From G963691835 sp963691835 (lineage in GTDB: Bacteria > Pseudomonadota > Alphaproteobacteria > Thalassobaculales > Thalassobaculaceae), in the NCBI GenBank assembly GCA_963691835.1, contig OY829383.1, positions 4,278,001-4,342,000 of the forward strand: a DNA stretch of 64,000 nucleotides. Reading direction: 5' to 3'. The notes under the pieces were generated by a model. The model saw nothing but the letters and a program-made list of their open reading frames with translations. It made no database searches and was not told the DNA's origin. Both the position numbers and the translations under genes were made by a program. This document shows, in pieces, positions 41,987 through 50,491 of this stretch. Numbering within the stretch: the stretch's first letter is position 1; every line of letters begins with the position of its first letter.

Positions 41987-42778
41987 CTACTCTTCCCAAG
42001 GTTTGCCGCCCACATAGTGGTTGAAAGCAACTGCCGCGAGGAACCCGGCATCGATCGGGAGGGTGATCCCGGTGATTGCCGCAGCCGCAGGCGAGCACAG
42101 GAAGTGAATACCGTCGGCGATGTGTTCCGCCTCCACGAACATCTTCAGGGCTCCGGCGTTCCGGATCATGTCAGGATCCCGGTGGCCGCTCTGGATTCTC
42201 GATTTGACGGCTGGGGTCAGGGTGTAGGTCGGGGCGACCGCGTTTACGCGCACACCGGCCCGCCCGAACTCGACCGCCATGTGCTCTGTCAGAGCCTTAA
42301 CCGCTGCCTTGGAGGGGCTATAGGCGGGGAGCGGAAACGGATGATAGCTGGTGATGGACGCGATGTTGACGATGGATCCCGTCCCCCGGGCGACCATCGC
42401 GTTCCCGATCCGGCGGGAACACATGAACGTCCCCCGGTAGTTGATCGCCCAGAGCCGGTCGTGGTGCTCAAGATCGATATCGGCAGTCGTGACCGCGTTC
42501 TCCAGAATTCCAGCGGAGTTGACCAGAACATCAATCGGCCCCAGGTCCGCTTCGATTGCAGAAACAACGGCGTCGATTGCGCCATCGTCGGTCACGTCCA
42601 GAGGCCGGGCAACCGCCGAGCCACCGTCGGCGTTGATGTCGGCCGCGACCGCCTCAGCCCCTTCCGCATTCGCGTCGCTGACCACAACACGGTCACCATC
42701 AGCGGCGAGCTTGCGCGCCGTCGCTTCACCGATCCCGCTTGCCCCGCCCGTCACCAGGGCCACCCGTTGATCCGCCAT
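41987..42778 (-). CDS. SDR family oxidoreductase
   Basis: A 263-residue classical SDR: TGGASGIG at 11-18, SDANAEG in the NAD-specific loop, VNSAGILEN instead of NNAG, Ser in NIASITSY, and the YSPSK pair near residue 158. The start has GAGG nine bases upstream. The end PIDAGFLAAVAFNHYVGG is slightly extended. It is divergent from the acyl-CoA dehydrogenase gene and adjacent to the CoA transferase operon, so it may be the hydroxyacyl-CoA dehydrogenase of this cluster; this is inference. Confidence 0.83.
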   Translation of the reverse strand: MADQRVALVTGGASGIGEATARKLAADGDRVVVSDANAEGAEAVAADINADGGSAVARPLDVTDDGAIDAVVSAIEADLGPIDVLVNSAGILENAVTTADIDLEHHDRLWAINYRGTFMCSRRIGNAMVARGTGSIVNIASITSYHPFPLPAYSPSKAAVKALTEHMAVEFGRAGVRVNAVAPTYTLTPAVKSRIQSGHRDPDMIRNAGALKMFVEAEHIADGIHFLCSPAAAAITGITLPIDAGFLAAVAFNHYVGGKPWEE

Positions 42779-42956
42779 TGTCCGCTTCCTCTCTTTGGTT
42801 TGGAGGCGGTATGGCCCCCTTTGTTGGGCAAGAGACTAAGGATCTATCGGCAAAAGACCAGGGATCGAGCGCCCGCGACTGCCGAGCCGAGTGGTCGACC
42901 GGAAGGAGGGTTGGCGCTACGGTTGCGCAACAAGATCAAACAACGGACCCAGAGAC

Positions 42957-44159
42957 ATGGATTTCGAGGAAAGCGCCGACATCACCGGGATCAGGGACCT
43001 GGTCATCAGGCTCTACGAGGACGATATCTCCCGGGTCATGCCCGAAGCAGAGAAGACGGGTGTCTTTCCCCGCGATCTCATCGGACGCATGGGGGATGCG
43101 GGCCTCTTCGGGGCGGCCTTTCCCGAGAGCGTCGGAGGCAGTGATCTCGGATTTACCGCCGTTGCCGCGATCTCCGAGGAGATATCGCGCCTGTCGCCGG
43201 GTCTCGGCTATGCCATGAACATGCAGGCGATGACCTGTCCGTACACGATCTACAACTGGGGCACCGAAGAGCAGGTCCGGCGCTTTGTTCCGGATCTCAT
43301 CAGCGGCCGGAAAATGGGCATGTTCGGTCTGTCCGAGCCTGGTGGAGGGTCTGACCCGGGCGGGGCGATGAAGACGATCGCCAAGCGGGACGGCGACGTC
43401 TACAGGCTCTCAGGCTCCAAGATCTGGATCACCTTCGCCGATCAGTGTGATGCGGGTGTCCTGTTCGCCAGGACGGACCCGGATGCCGGACGCCGGGGCA
43501 TCTCCGCATTCATTGTGGAGCCGAAATCGGGGTCCGGATTCGACGCAAGACCGATCCCCATGCGTCCGCTGTCGAACTGCCTCCGCTCTTGCGAGATTTT
43601 CCTGGACGACTTCGTTGTACCGGTCGAGAACCGCCTGGGACCTGAGGGCGATGGCTTCAAGGTGGCGCTCAATGCGTTGGAGTATGGTCGGCTGACGGTT
43701 ACGGCCCGGCTCCTGGGGCTGGCCCGTGCCTGCTACGACCTGTCGGTGGACTACGCCCGGGAACGCGTGGTCGGCGGGCAGGCGATCGGCCACTACCAGA
43801 TGATCCAGCACCCGATCGCGGACGCCACCGTCAACATCGACGCCGCCCGGCTGATGTTGGCCCAGATGGCCTGGCTGATGGACCGGGGGGAGCGGTCAAC
43901 CCGCGCCGCGTCCAGAGCGAAGTACTTTGCGTCCAATGTCGCCCAACACGCCGCAAGAACTGCGCGGGAGGTCTTCGCTGCCTACGCCCTTGCGGAAGAA
44001 CACCCGATCCACACGCTCGCCGCCTATGTGGACATGCTGACGGTTGGCGAAGGCACACCGAACGTCCAAAGGGTGCTGATCGCCGAGGACGCCCTGGGCT
44101 TCAAGGATGCCAATCGCCACCCCATCAAGAACCGGGCGAGGGCCTTGGCCGCCGAATAG
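42957..44159 (+). CDS. acyl-CoA dehydrogenase family protein
   Basis: The ATG at 42957 gives 400 residues, a normal length. Domains: N-terminal helical (residues 5-115), middle beta domain with GMFGLSEPGGGSDPGGAMKT and YRLSGSKIWITFADQCDAGV (about 122-165), and C-terminal helical domain with VGGQAIGHYQMIQHPIADAT and the end GEGTPNVQRVLIAEDALG, where the catalytic Glu region would be. It oxidises an acyl-CoA at the alpha-beta position with FAD and passes electrons to ETF. Probably the first enzyme of the adjacent CoA-linked pathway. Confidence 0.87.
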   Translation: MDFEESADITGIRDLVIRLYEDDISRVMPEAEKTGVFPRDLIGRMGDAGLFGAAFPESVGGSDLGFTAVAAISEEISRLSPGLGYAMNMQAMTCPYTIYNWGTEEQVRRFVPDLISGRKMGMFGLSEPGGGSDPGGAMKTIAKRDGDVYRLSGSKIWITFADQCDAGVLFARTDPDAGRRGISAFIVEPKSGSGFDARPIPMRPLSNCLRSCEIFLDDFVVPVENRLGPEGDGFKVALNALEYGRLTVTARLLGLARACYDLSVDYARERVVGGQAIGHYQMIQHPIADATVNIDAARLMLAQMAWLMDRGERSTRAASRAKYFASNVAQHAARTAREVFAAYALAEEHPIHTLAAYVDMLTVGEGTPNVQRVLIAEDALGFKDANRHPIKNRARALAAE

Positions 44160-44234
44160 CCACCTCGGATTTGTCGCCCGCCCTGTCCGGAGGTAGCCTT
44201 TGCACCGAGGCGTTTCTGTCCTGGGGCCGGCCCG

Positions 44235-45704
44235 ATGCGCATTGTCGGCATACTTCTGTTCCTGATTGTCGTCTGGATGGTCGCCGATGTGGCACCACTC
44301 CCGCCGCCGCAGCCGTCCCCGTCTGAGGCCGTATGTCGGGAACCTGTTCCCGCACCCCAACGTTGCGGCCTTCCGAAAGCCTGGGTTCCCACCGGTTTGG
44401 AAGAAATGTTGGACAAGCATGCCATCTGGCACGAAAGCGGCGGAACCGTCGGAGCGCGCGCATCGCTTTGTCATGCCGACCTGTCTGGCGCGGATCTGTC
44501 CGACGTCTCCTTGGCGGGCGCCGATCTTCGGGGAGCGGTCCTCTCGGGTGCCACCCTCTCCCGCGCGGACTTGGGGGGTGCGGTCCTAGCCGGTGCAGAC
44601 CTACGGGCCGCCCATCTCGATAAAGCCAGTCTCGCTGGAGCGGATTTCCAAGGGGCCAATCTGTCCGGTGCGGATCTGTCTGATGCGGATGGCGCCTCGG
44701 CCGTTCTGTCCAACACGCGCCTCGACGGTGTAACGGCGAAAGGCGCGAAGTTCTTAGACGCCCGCCTCGACGGAGTGGCCGCGAATGGGACTGACCTCGC
44801 AGGCGCGTCGCTGACCTCCGCCTGCCTGCTGGACGCGGACCTGAGAAACGCCAACCTGCGGGGCGCCGACCTCCGGTCAGCAATGATGTTCGATGCCACG
44901 TTGGACCGGGCCGATCTATCGCGGGCCGACATGACGGAAGCCGACCTTTCGGGCACCCGATTGGGTGCGTCCCGCCTGAACGGCGCCAATCTGACCAGTG
45001 CTCTTTGGGAGGCAACGGGACGCCCTGACCCGGGGGGCATGACAAGCATCGAAGGGATCGGCAGTCTCACCTACCGCGCCGGCAACGGAGACGGATTGGC
45101 AGCTTTTCGCGCAGCGTTGGCCGACGCCGGTCTCGAGGACTCGGAACGTCAGGCGACATACGCCCTTCAGGCGACCCGGACGCGCCATCTTCTGGCCGGA
45201 GACCTTCAAGACAAGACCGTCGCGGTCGTCCGAACCATCTTGTTCGATCAAACGGTTGGATACGGATTGGAGCCTTATCGGGCTTTGATGGTCCTCCTCG
45301 GCCTCATTCCAGCGTTCGCCCTCGTCTACGGCGTTGTCATACATGCCCAACCTTCGTGTCTCGGCGTTCCGGGAGCCATTGTGGCTGTATCCCCGCGCGG
45401 CACCGTATCGATGGACGATGGACAAACCCCGGCCCTGCAGGCATCCGCGGAGGTCACTGTATTGCGACGGCGCTGGTTGGATGCCTACGCACTCGGCCTC
45501 TATGCATCGCTGCTGTTCAGTTTGCGGATCGGACTAAGAGCCGACCAGCCGAGCCCCGCATCTCTCCTATCCAGATTGCAAGCGGAACCGTTCGAGACAC
45601 GCGCCATTGGATGGGCGCGATGCATCGCCGGCGTTCAGTCCATCCTTGGTCTTTATCTGCTGGGGTTATGGTTACTCGCCATCATGGCGAGGCCTTTCGG
45701 ATAA
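44235..45704 (+). CDS. pentapeptide-repeat protein with C-terminal membrane segments
   Basis: A 489-residue protein. An N-terminal signal anchor (residues 3-17) is followed by pentapeptide repeats of the A(D/N)LXX type from about residue 79 to 255, for example LCHADLSGADLSDVSLAGAD and NLRGADLRSAMMFDATLDRA. The second half has two clear helices (LMVLLGLIPAFALVYGVVIH near 350 and GLYASLLFSLRIGL near 425, with a third at the C-terminus). Such right-handed beta-helices often bind proteins; the membrane half may be channel-like, but no family is recognised for it. Confidence 0.75.
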   Translation: MRIVGILLFLIVVWMVADVAPLPPPQPSPSEAVCREPVPAPQRCGLPKAWVPTGLEEMLDKHAIWHESGGTVGARASLCHADLSGADLSDVSLAGADLRGAVLSGATLSRADLGGAVLAGADLRAAHLDKASLAGADFQGANLSGADLSDADGASAVLSNTRLDGVTAKGAKFLDARLDGVAANGTDLAGASLTSACLLDADLRNANLRGADLRSAMMFDATLDRADLSRADMTEADLSGTRLGASRLNGANLTSALWEATGRPDPGGMTSIEGIGSLTYRAGNGDGLAAFRAALADAGLEDSERQATYALQATRTRHLLAGDLQDKTVAVVRTILFDQTVGYGLEPYRALMVLLGLIPAFALVYGVVIHAQPSCLGVPGAIVAVSPRGTVSMDDGQTPALQASAEVTVLRRRWLDAYALGLYASLLFSLRIGLRADQPSPASLLSRLQAEPFETRAIGWARCIAGVQSILGLYLLGLWLLAIMARPFG

Positions 45705-45708
45705 CTGG

Positions 45709-46167
45709 TTAATTGCTGTCCAGGCTTGCGCAAGCCGCCACGAGGGCCGCCACCTCTTCGTCCAGAAGTGGTTTGCCGTCGATCTCCAGCCGTCCAGAGC
45801 CGATGTCATATGTAACGGTCCCCGCGTTGACCTCGGGGATGAGAACGCCGACGCCGGTATCAATGCCGAACGACTCGAGCAGATCGAAACTGAGACTGAT
45901 GGTGATCTTCTCAGGCCCCTTGTATGCGGTTGTCCCGGCAAGATCGGCCGGCACCACAGGATTGCCGCGCACATCCACCCCGGGTTTGTAGGCCACATCG
46001 CCCCGGGCCACATGACGGACGGCGCGGCGGCAATCCCGTTCATCAATTGAGACCTCGACAGCCTCATCCGATGAATGGACGAATCCAGAATTTGTAGAGA
46101 GAAATACGGGGACAGTGAGACAAACCACCGCCACATGCAACGATAAACATCTAAAAGACACCATCAT
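45709..46167 (-). CDS. exported hypothetical protein
   Basis: The 152-residue product begins with a probable signal peptide (MMVSFRCLSLHVAVVCLTVP, cleavage near residue 30). The rest is soluble, with an early RRAVRHVARGDVAYKPGVDV and a beta-rich half with VTYDIGSGRLEIDGKPL. The start has GGAG six bases upstream. It overlaps no gene; its 3' end is 5 bases from the convergent pentapeptide gene. No family is recognised. A perfect 8-bp inverted repeat lies 14 bases before its ATG. Confidence 0.6.
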   Translation of the reverse strand: MMVSFRCLSLHVAVVCLTVPVFLSTNSGFVHSSDEAVEVSIDERDCRRAVRHVARGDVAYKPGVDVRGNPVVPADLAGTTAYKGPEKITISLSFDLLESFGIDTGVGVLIPEVNAGTVTYDIGSGRLEIDGKPLLDEEVAALVAACASLDSN

Positions 46168-46180
46168 CCAGGTCTCCGGA

Positions 46181-46200
46181 ACGATTGAAGGCTCAATCGT
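46181..46200 (+). promoter_or_regulatory. 8-bp perfect inverted repeat between divergent units
   Basis: ACGATTGA (46181-46188) is inverted at 46193-46200 with a 4-base spacer. It lies between the exported-protein gene (start 46167, minus strand) and the small plus-strand transcription unit starting near 46230. A repressor site is plausible. Confidence 0.5.
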
Positions 46201-46229
46201 CTGTTATAGACCCTAGAAGGACAATTTAT

Positions 46230-46361
46230 ATGGTGACGGCTATGATCAGTTGCCTTATTGTTTGGATCGTTAACAAAAAGACCGCGCCGGTATACCGGCA
46301 CGGCCCGAGTTTAGGGAGGAAACGCCATCAGGCGCGTATCGCGACCAAACGCGATACGTAG
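46230..46361 (+). CDS. candidate 43-residue small protein, or structured small RNA
   Basis: ATG at 46230 is preceded by AAGGA with eight bases spacing, a clear ribosome-binding site. The frame encodes MVTAMISCLIVWIVNKKTAP followed by a basic tail (RHGPSLGRKRHQARIATKRDT), that is, a short hydrophobic N-terminus and a cationic C-terminus. The same DNA also contains three hairpins: GCCGGTATACCGGC (46286-46299), CGCC/GGCG (46323-46334) and a 9-bp stem CGTATCGCG/CGCGATACG (46335-46358, loop ACCAAA). The stop codon follows the third stem and a terminator lies 23 bases later. So a protein, a regulatory RNA or both are possible. Confidence 0.4.
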   Translation: MVTAMISCLIVWIVNKKTAPVYRHGPSLGRKRHQARIATKRDT

Positions 46362-46383
46362 AAAGTACGTGTCGCAATGCAAA

Positions 46384-46411
46384 AAGGCAAGATCAGGCAC
46401 GGTCTTGCCTT
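46384..46411 (+). terminator. intrinsic terminator, bidirectional
   Basis: AAGGCAAGA (46384-46392) and TCTTGCCTT (46403-46411) form a 9-bp stem with a 10-base loop, followed on the plus strand by TTATTTTTTT. The minus strand also ends in T after the stem. It ends the plus-strand unit at 46230 and may stop transcription from the DUF1467 end of the minus operon. Confidence 0.85.
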
Positions 46412-46498
46412 TATTTTTTTCGCATTTTTTTTGCGGATTGGTGATTTTGGTCACAACTGATGAAGAATTAATCAGTTTCTGCCGTCACCGATATCAAC

Positions 46499-46750
46499 TC
46501 AGTTTAGTTCGTTTGCCATTTCCCTAAACGAAATCAGATCCGCATCCACCAAACCGTACACGACTCCCCAAAGAAGCATGGCAATCACCGTCGCTGCCGC
46601 GACCTTCTTCCCGAGGTTTGGCGCGGACGGCGCACTTGTAGCGTGCCCAACTTCCGGCTCATCCGGGACCCGGACGCCCACGGGCAGCGCCATGAAGAAG
46701 ACCAGCCACCAAAGAAGAATGTAGACGACCACGCCCGATGCGATATCCAT
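46499..46750 (-). CDS. DUF1467 family inner-membrane protein
   Basis: An 83-residue protein with two helices (about 8-26 and 50-70) and the conserved end GLVDADLISFREMANEL. Length, the LLWWLVFFMALPVGVRVPDEP segment and the place after methylmalonyl-CoA epimerase are typical for DUF1467, which is nearly restricted to alphaproteobacteria. No function is known. It starts 3 bases after the mce stop codon and ends the conserved run that begins at nuo. Confidence 0.9.
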   Translation of the reverse strand: MDIASGVVVYILLWWLVFFMALPVGVRVPDEPEVGHATSAPSAPNLGKKVAAATVIAMLLWGVVYGLVDADLISFREMANELN

Positions 46751-46753
46751 GGA

Positions 46754-47158
46754 CTAAACTTGCTCCAGCTCGACCAAGGTCCCGGCGAAATCCTTAGGAT
46801 GCAGGAAGAGAACCGGCTTTCCGTGTGCCCCGATCTTCGGCTCACCGTCCCCCAGGACCCGTGCGCCACCCTCAGACAAACGATCCCGGGCAACGATGAT
46901 ATCGTCAACTTCGTAGCAGACGTGGTGCATTCCGCCGGACGGATTCTTCGCAAGAAACGCGGAAATGGGCGAGCCCTCTCCGAACGGATGAAGAAGTTCG
47001 ATCTTCGTATTCGGCAGTTCGACAAAGACCACCGTCACGCCGTGCTCGGGAAGGTCCTCCGGCTCGGACACCGTGGCACCAAGGGTTTCCCGATACATCG
47101 CTGACGCTGCAGCCAAATCCGGTACGGCAATCGCCACGTGGTTCAACCGGCCAATCAT
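46754..47158 (-). CDS. mce: methylmalonyl-CoA epimerase
   Basis: A 134-residue glyoxalase-fold protein: MIGRLNHVAIAVPDLAAASA, EHGVTVVFVELPNTKIELLH, MHHVCYEVDDIIVARDRL and a final GTLVELEQV, with His and Glu metal ligands in the usual places (His7, His91 region, Glu near 130). It interconverts (2S)- and (2R)-methylmalonyl-CoA in propionyl-CoA use. The neighbouring RNase J and DUF1467 genes are the standard synteny. Confidence 0.92.
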   Translation of the reverse strand: MIGRLNHVAIAVPDLAAASAMYRETLGATVSEPEDLPEHGVTVVFVELPNTKIELLHPFGEGSPISAFLAKNPSGGMHHVCYEVDDIIVARDRLSEGGARVLGDGEPKIGAHGKPVLFLHPKDFAGTLVELEQV

Positions 47159-47182
47159 CGGCTCTTCCTCCCCTGCCCTACT

Positions 47183-48847
47183 CTAAACCTGGACGACATG
47201 GACCGTCGTGACAGGCCGCTTTCCCGTATCCGACCTGACGACCCGCCTCACAGCCCGTTCCACGGCCTCCCGGACCGCTTCCTCGGTCCGATGCGCCGGA
47301 CGGATACCGCCCACCATTTCGATCACCATATCGATCGCCTCGTCCTCAAGGTCTTCCGCTTCGTCTCCATCCTCGACCACGCCAAGAAAAGAAACATGGG
47401 GGTCGCCCAGCATAATGCCCTTCTTGTTCAACACCACGGAAACCGACGCGGTGCCGTTGAAGACCATGCGCCGGCGGTCTTTTAGTACGTCACTCTCGGC
47501 GGCCCGCAGCTTCTGCCCGTCCAAAGCCAGACCACTGGTCGGAACCGTAGCGATGGTGCCGACATTTCCGGGGGCCAACCGGATGACCGTTCCATTTCCG
47601 GGAATGACGGTCTCCTGAACCTGACAGGACCGCGCCAGCGATGCATGCTCCAACAGATGGCGCATGCTCCCGTGGACCGGAATAGCGACCTGGGGTCGCA
47701 TCCGCTGATACATCTCGACCAACTCGTCCCGGCACGGATGGCCCGAGACGTGGACGTGATGCTCCCGCTCGGTGACGATCTCGATGCCGCGGGCGGCGAG
47801 CTTGTCCTGAACCCGGCCGATCGCCTGTTCGTTTCCAGGAATCTCGCGCGACGAAAACACCGCCGTATCCCCGCGCTGGAGCACGATTTCCGGATGCGCA
47901 TCGTCCGCGATCTTGGACATCGCAGCCCGGGGCTCGCCCTGGCTGCCCGTCACCAAGAGAACGACCTTGTCCCTCGGCAGGAAACCGGCGTCCCGTTCGC
48001 TTACGATCTCCGGCAGATCCATCAGATAGCCGTTCTCCCGCGCAACATCGTACATGCGCCAAAGAGAGCGGCCGACGAGCGCCACGTGCCGCCCGACCTC
48101 ATTCGCGGCCCTGACAACACTGTCGAGGCGGGCCACGTTTGAAGCAAAGCAGGTTACGGCGATTCGCCCCGTGCGTTTTGAGAACAGCTCAACAAAACTC
48201 GGACGAAGGTCCCGTTCGGACCCAGCACGTCCCGGCTCGTGCACGTTCGTGGAGTCGCCGACCATGGCGAGCACTCCCTCATCGGCCACCCGCTGGAGAG
48301 CCTCCCAATCAGTCTCCCCGCCGATGACCGGGTCCGGATCGATCTTCCAATCACCTGTGTGAAGAACGGTGCCAACCGGGGTCCTGAGAACAAGGGCGTT
48401 CGGCTCGGGCACCGAATGGGTCAGGGTCACGAGTTCGATTTCGAACGGGCCGACGGTGAACGTGCCCGAAAGCGGGACTTCGATCAGATCGACCTGGCCC
48501 AAAAGGTCCGCGTCCATCAGCTTCCGGCGGACAAGGGACGCCGTGAAAGGCGTGGCATAAATCGGGCATCTCAAGCGTGGCCAAAGATAGGGCACCGCGC
48601 CGATATGGTCCTCATGGGCATGGGTAAGGACAAGCCCCGCGAGATCCTTGCGCCGTTTCTCGATGAAGCTTGGGTCCGGCATCAGGATGTCGACACCCGG
48701 CATCCTTTCATCCGCAAAGGAGATGCCGAGATCCACCATCAGCCACTTGCCGCCGTAGTGATAGAGATTGAGGTTCATCCCGATTTCCTCGGACCCTCCC
48801 AACGGCAGGAACAGAAGGTCCTTCGGATCAGCCTTGAATGCGGCCAT
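47183..48847 (-). CDS. rnj: ribonuclease J
   Basis: A 554-residue metallo-beta-lactamase/beta-CASP nuclease. LTHAHEDHIGAVPYLW (about 73-88) is the zinc motif HxHxDH, GDSTNVHEPGRAGSERDLRP the next His region, and HVHVSGHPCRDELVEMYQRM the beta-CASP part, which quoted with IPVHGSMRHLLEHASLA completes the family pattern. It combines 5'-to-3' exonuclease with endonuclease activity on RNA. It starts 11 bp after the coaX stop in the usual alphaproteobacterial order. Confidence 0.95.
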   Translation of the reverse strand: MAAFKADPKDLLFLPLGGSEEIGMNLNLYHYGGKWLMVDLGISFADERMPGVDILMPDPSFIEKRRKDLAGLVLTHAHEDHIGAVPYLWPRLRCPIYATPFTASLVRRKLMDADLLGQVDLIEVPLSGTFTVGPFEIELVTLTHSVPEPNALVLRTPVGTVLHTGDWKIDPDPVIGGETDWEALQRVADEGVLAMVGDSTNVHEPGRAGSERDLRPSFVELFSKRTGRIAVTCFASNVARLDSVVRAANEVGRHVALVGRSLWRMYDVARENGYLMDLPEIVSERDAGFLPRDKVVLLVTGSQGEPRAAMSKIADDAHPEIVLQRGDTAVFSSREIPGNEQAIGRVQDKLAARGIEIVTEREHHVHVSGHPCRDELVEMYQRMRPQVAIPVHGSMRHLLEHASLARSCQVQETVIPGNGTVIRLAPGNVGTIATVPTSGLALDGQKLRAAESDVLKDRRRMVFNGTASVSVVLNKKGIMLGDPHVSFLGVVEDGDEAEDLEDEAIDMVIEMVGGIRPAHRTEEAVREAVERAVRRVVRSDTGKRPVTTVHVVQV

Positions 48848-48858
48848 CGGGTCTCCAA

Positions 48859-49659
48859 TCAGCGCATGAAAGTGCGGCGGTGGATCAGCACCAGGCCGCG
48901 CAAGGTCAAGTCATCGTCGACATGATCGATGGCGTCGGTCGACTTCGCGAACAAAGGCGCCAATCCACCCGTCGCGACGACGGTCATGGGCGCTCCGTAC
49001 TCCAAGCCGACACGTTCGACAATCCCCTCAATCAGGCCGATATACCCCCAGAATATGCCCGCGTGCATCGCATCGATGGTGTTCTTCCCGATAACCTTCT
49101 GAGGGTCATTCGCGCCCTCCGGGCGTTCGGGCGGACGGATGGCGATCTTGGGGAGCTGCGCCGCCGCACGGTACAGCGCTTCGAGCGACAGATTGATCCC
49201 GGGGGAAATGATGCCGCCGGCATATCCGCCGTCAGGGTCGACCACATCAAATGTCGTCGCCGTTCCAAAATCGATAACGATGAGCGGCCCGTCGTAACGC
49301 TCATGAGCGGCTACCGCGTTCACCAGACGGTCCGCACCCACTTCGCGGGGCCGGTCGATCCGCACCGCAATCCCAAGATCTACGCTTGGATCCCCAACCA
49401 TTGCCGGTTCCCGGTCCAAGTGGCGGCGGCAAAGGGTCTGGAGATTGAAAGTCGTTTCCGGAACCACGGTCGCGATCATCACCGCGTCAATCTGTTCCCG
49501 CTCCAGACCGTCCAGGGCAAAGAGTTGGGTAAGCCAAACCGCATACTCATCCGCCGTACGGGACGCATTTGTGGATGTACGCCATGCCCCGAGGCGGGTA
49601 TCGCCGTCATAAACGGCAAAAGTTGTGTTGGTGTTGCCGCAATCGATGACCAGCAGCAT
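48859..49659 (-). CDS. coaX: type III pantothenate kinase
   Basis: The ATG at 49659 has AGGAGG at a good distance; longer frames upstream lie in birA. The 266-residue protein starts MLLVIDCGNTNTTFAVYDGD, the phosphate-1 motif with Asp, and has LIVIDFGTATTFDVVDPDGG, YAGGIISPGINLSLEAL and FWGYIGLIEGIVER. It phosphorylates pantothenate in the first step of CoA synthesis and is insensitive to CoA feedback. Upstream birA ends 1 base before it. Confidence 0.95.
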   Translation of the reverse strand: MLLVIDCGNTNTTFAVYDGDTRLGAWRTSTNASRTADEYAVWLTQLFALDGLEREQIDAVMIATVVPETTFNLQTLCRRHLDREPAMVGDPSVDLGIAVRIDRPREVGADRLVNAVAAHERYDGPLIVIDFGTATTFDVVDPDGGYAGGIISPGINLSLEALYRAAAQLPKIAIRPPERPEGANDPQKVIGKNTIDAMHAGIFWGYIGLIEGIVERVGLEYGAPMTVVATGGLAPLFAKSTDAIDHVDDDLTLRGLVLIHRRTFMR

Positions 49660-49660
49660 G

Positions 49661-50491
49661 TCAGCCTCCTGCCCGAACGGATCCGGCGCCAATGGGGCCT
49701 GACAGAGAGACATCACCTGCCGCGTGTACCGTCTCCCGACCATCGTCGCCTCGAAGCCGCAGCAACCCCGCGTCCGTCACGCCCTCAAACCGCCCAGCAA
49801 TGTCTCCTTGCCCGGTTTCGACCGAGATGCGCTCACCGATCCAGAGCCCGTGGCGGCGCCAGGTTGCAAGCGCATGCTCGGCACCGTCTTGTTCCCATGC
49901 GGTGAGCTGACCGTCGAGTGCCTCCAAGATCCCCGCAAAAACACCATCAATCCCGGAATGACCTGACGCAACCTCATCAAGATGGGTCGCGCCCAACCGA
50001 GTCCCGTCCGGGTGAGAGGCGATGTTCACGCCGATACCGACGACCGCCGCCATACGCCCGCTCACCATTTCGGTTTCCAGCAAAATGCCGGAGATCTTGC
50101 GGCCGCCAACCAACACATCGTTCGGCCATTTGATCCCAATCCGGCCCCCAAGATCCCCGTTTGTCACCGTGATCAGACTCTCCGCCAACGACGCGGCTGC
50201 CATAAGGGACAAGAGCGGCCATTCCGGCGTCGGCCGGTCTGGGGCGATGGCCGCACTCATGTAGAGATTCCCTGCAGGAGAGGCCCACGCACGCCCGCGT
50301 CGGCCTCGGCCACCTGTCTGAATATCGGCGCGCACGACAAATCCCGGGGTCGCGCCCGCGCGAAGCAGATCTCTTGCAACGTCGTTCGTGCTGCCAACCT
50401 CAGGGATATGGTGGACCGCCCAGGCGCCAACCGTCTCCGAGACGGCTGCCAGCGTGCTCGTCAGTGAGCCCGTCGGCCCCGGCTTCATCAT
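49661..50491 (-). CDS. birA: biotin--[acetyl-CoA-carboxylase] ligase
   Basis: The ATG at 50491 overlaps the stop of nuoN (TGATG); another ATG lies at 50488 and a GTG at 50494. The 276-residue enzyme has VGSTNDVARDLLRAGATPGF, RADIQTGGRGRRGRAWASPA (the GRGRRGR biotinyl-AMP loop), IKWPNDVLVGGRKISGILLE and VVGIGVNIA. No N-terminal HTH is present, so it is the non-regulatory type that attaches biotin to carboxylase BCCP. Coupled to nuoN translation. Confidence 0.93.
   Translation of the reverse strand: MMKPGPTGSLTSTLAAVSETVGAWAVHHIPEVGSTNDVARDLLRAGATPGFVVRADIQTGGRGRRGRAWASPAGNLYMSAAIAPDRPTPEWPLLSLMAAASLAESLITVTNGDLGGRIGIKWPNDVLVGGRKISGILLETEMVSGRMAAVVGIGVNIASHPDGTRLGATHLDEVASGHSGIDGVFAGILEALDGQLTAWEQDGAEHALATWRRHGLWIGERISVETGQGDIAGRFEGVTDAGLLRLRGDDGRETVHAAGDVSLSGPIGAGSVRAGG

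Noticed and set aside
41936..43144. Long plus-strand frame of 402 codons.
   Set aside because: Antisense to the SDR gene at 41987 and overlapping the acyl-CoA dehydrogenase in another frame; composition is not protein-like.
46455..46477. AACTGAT/ATCAGTT hairpin just after the DUF1467 gene.
   Set aside because: A 7-bp AT-rich stem with no T-run on the minus strand; the stronger hairpin at 46384-46411 is the likely terminator.
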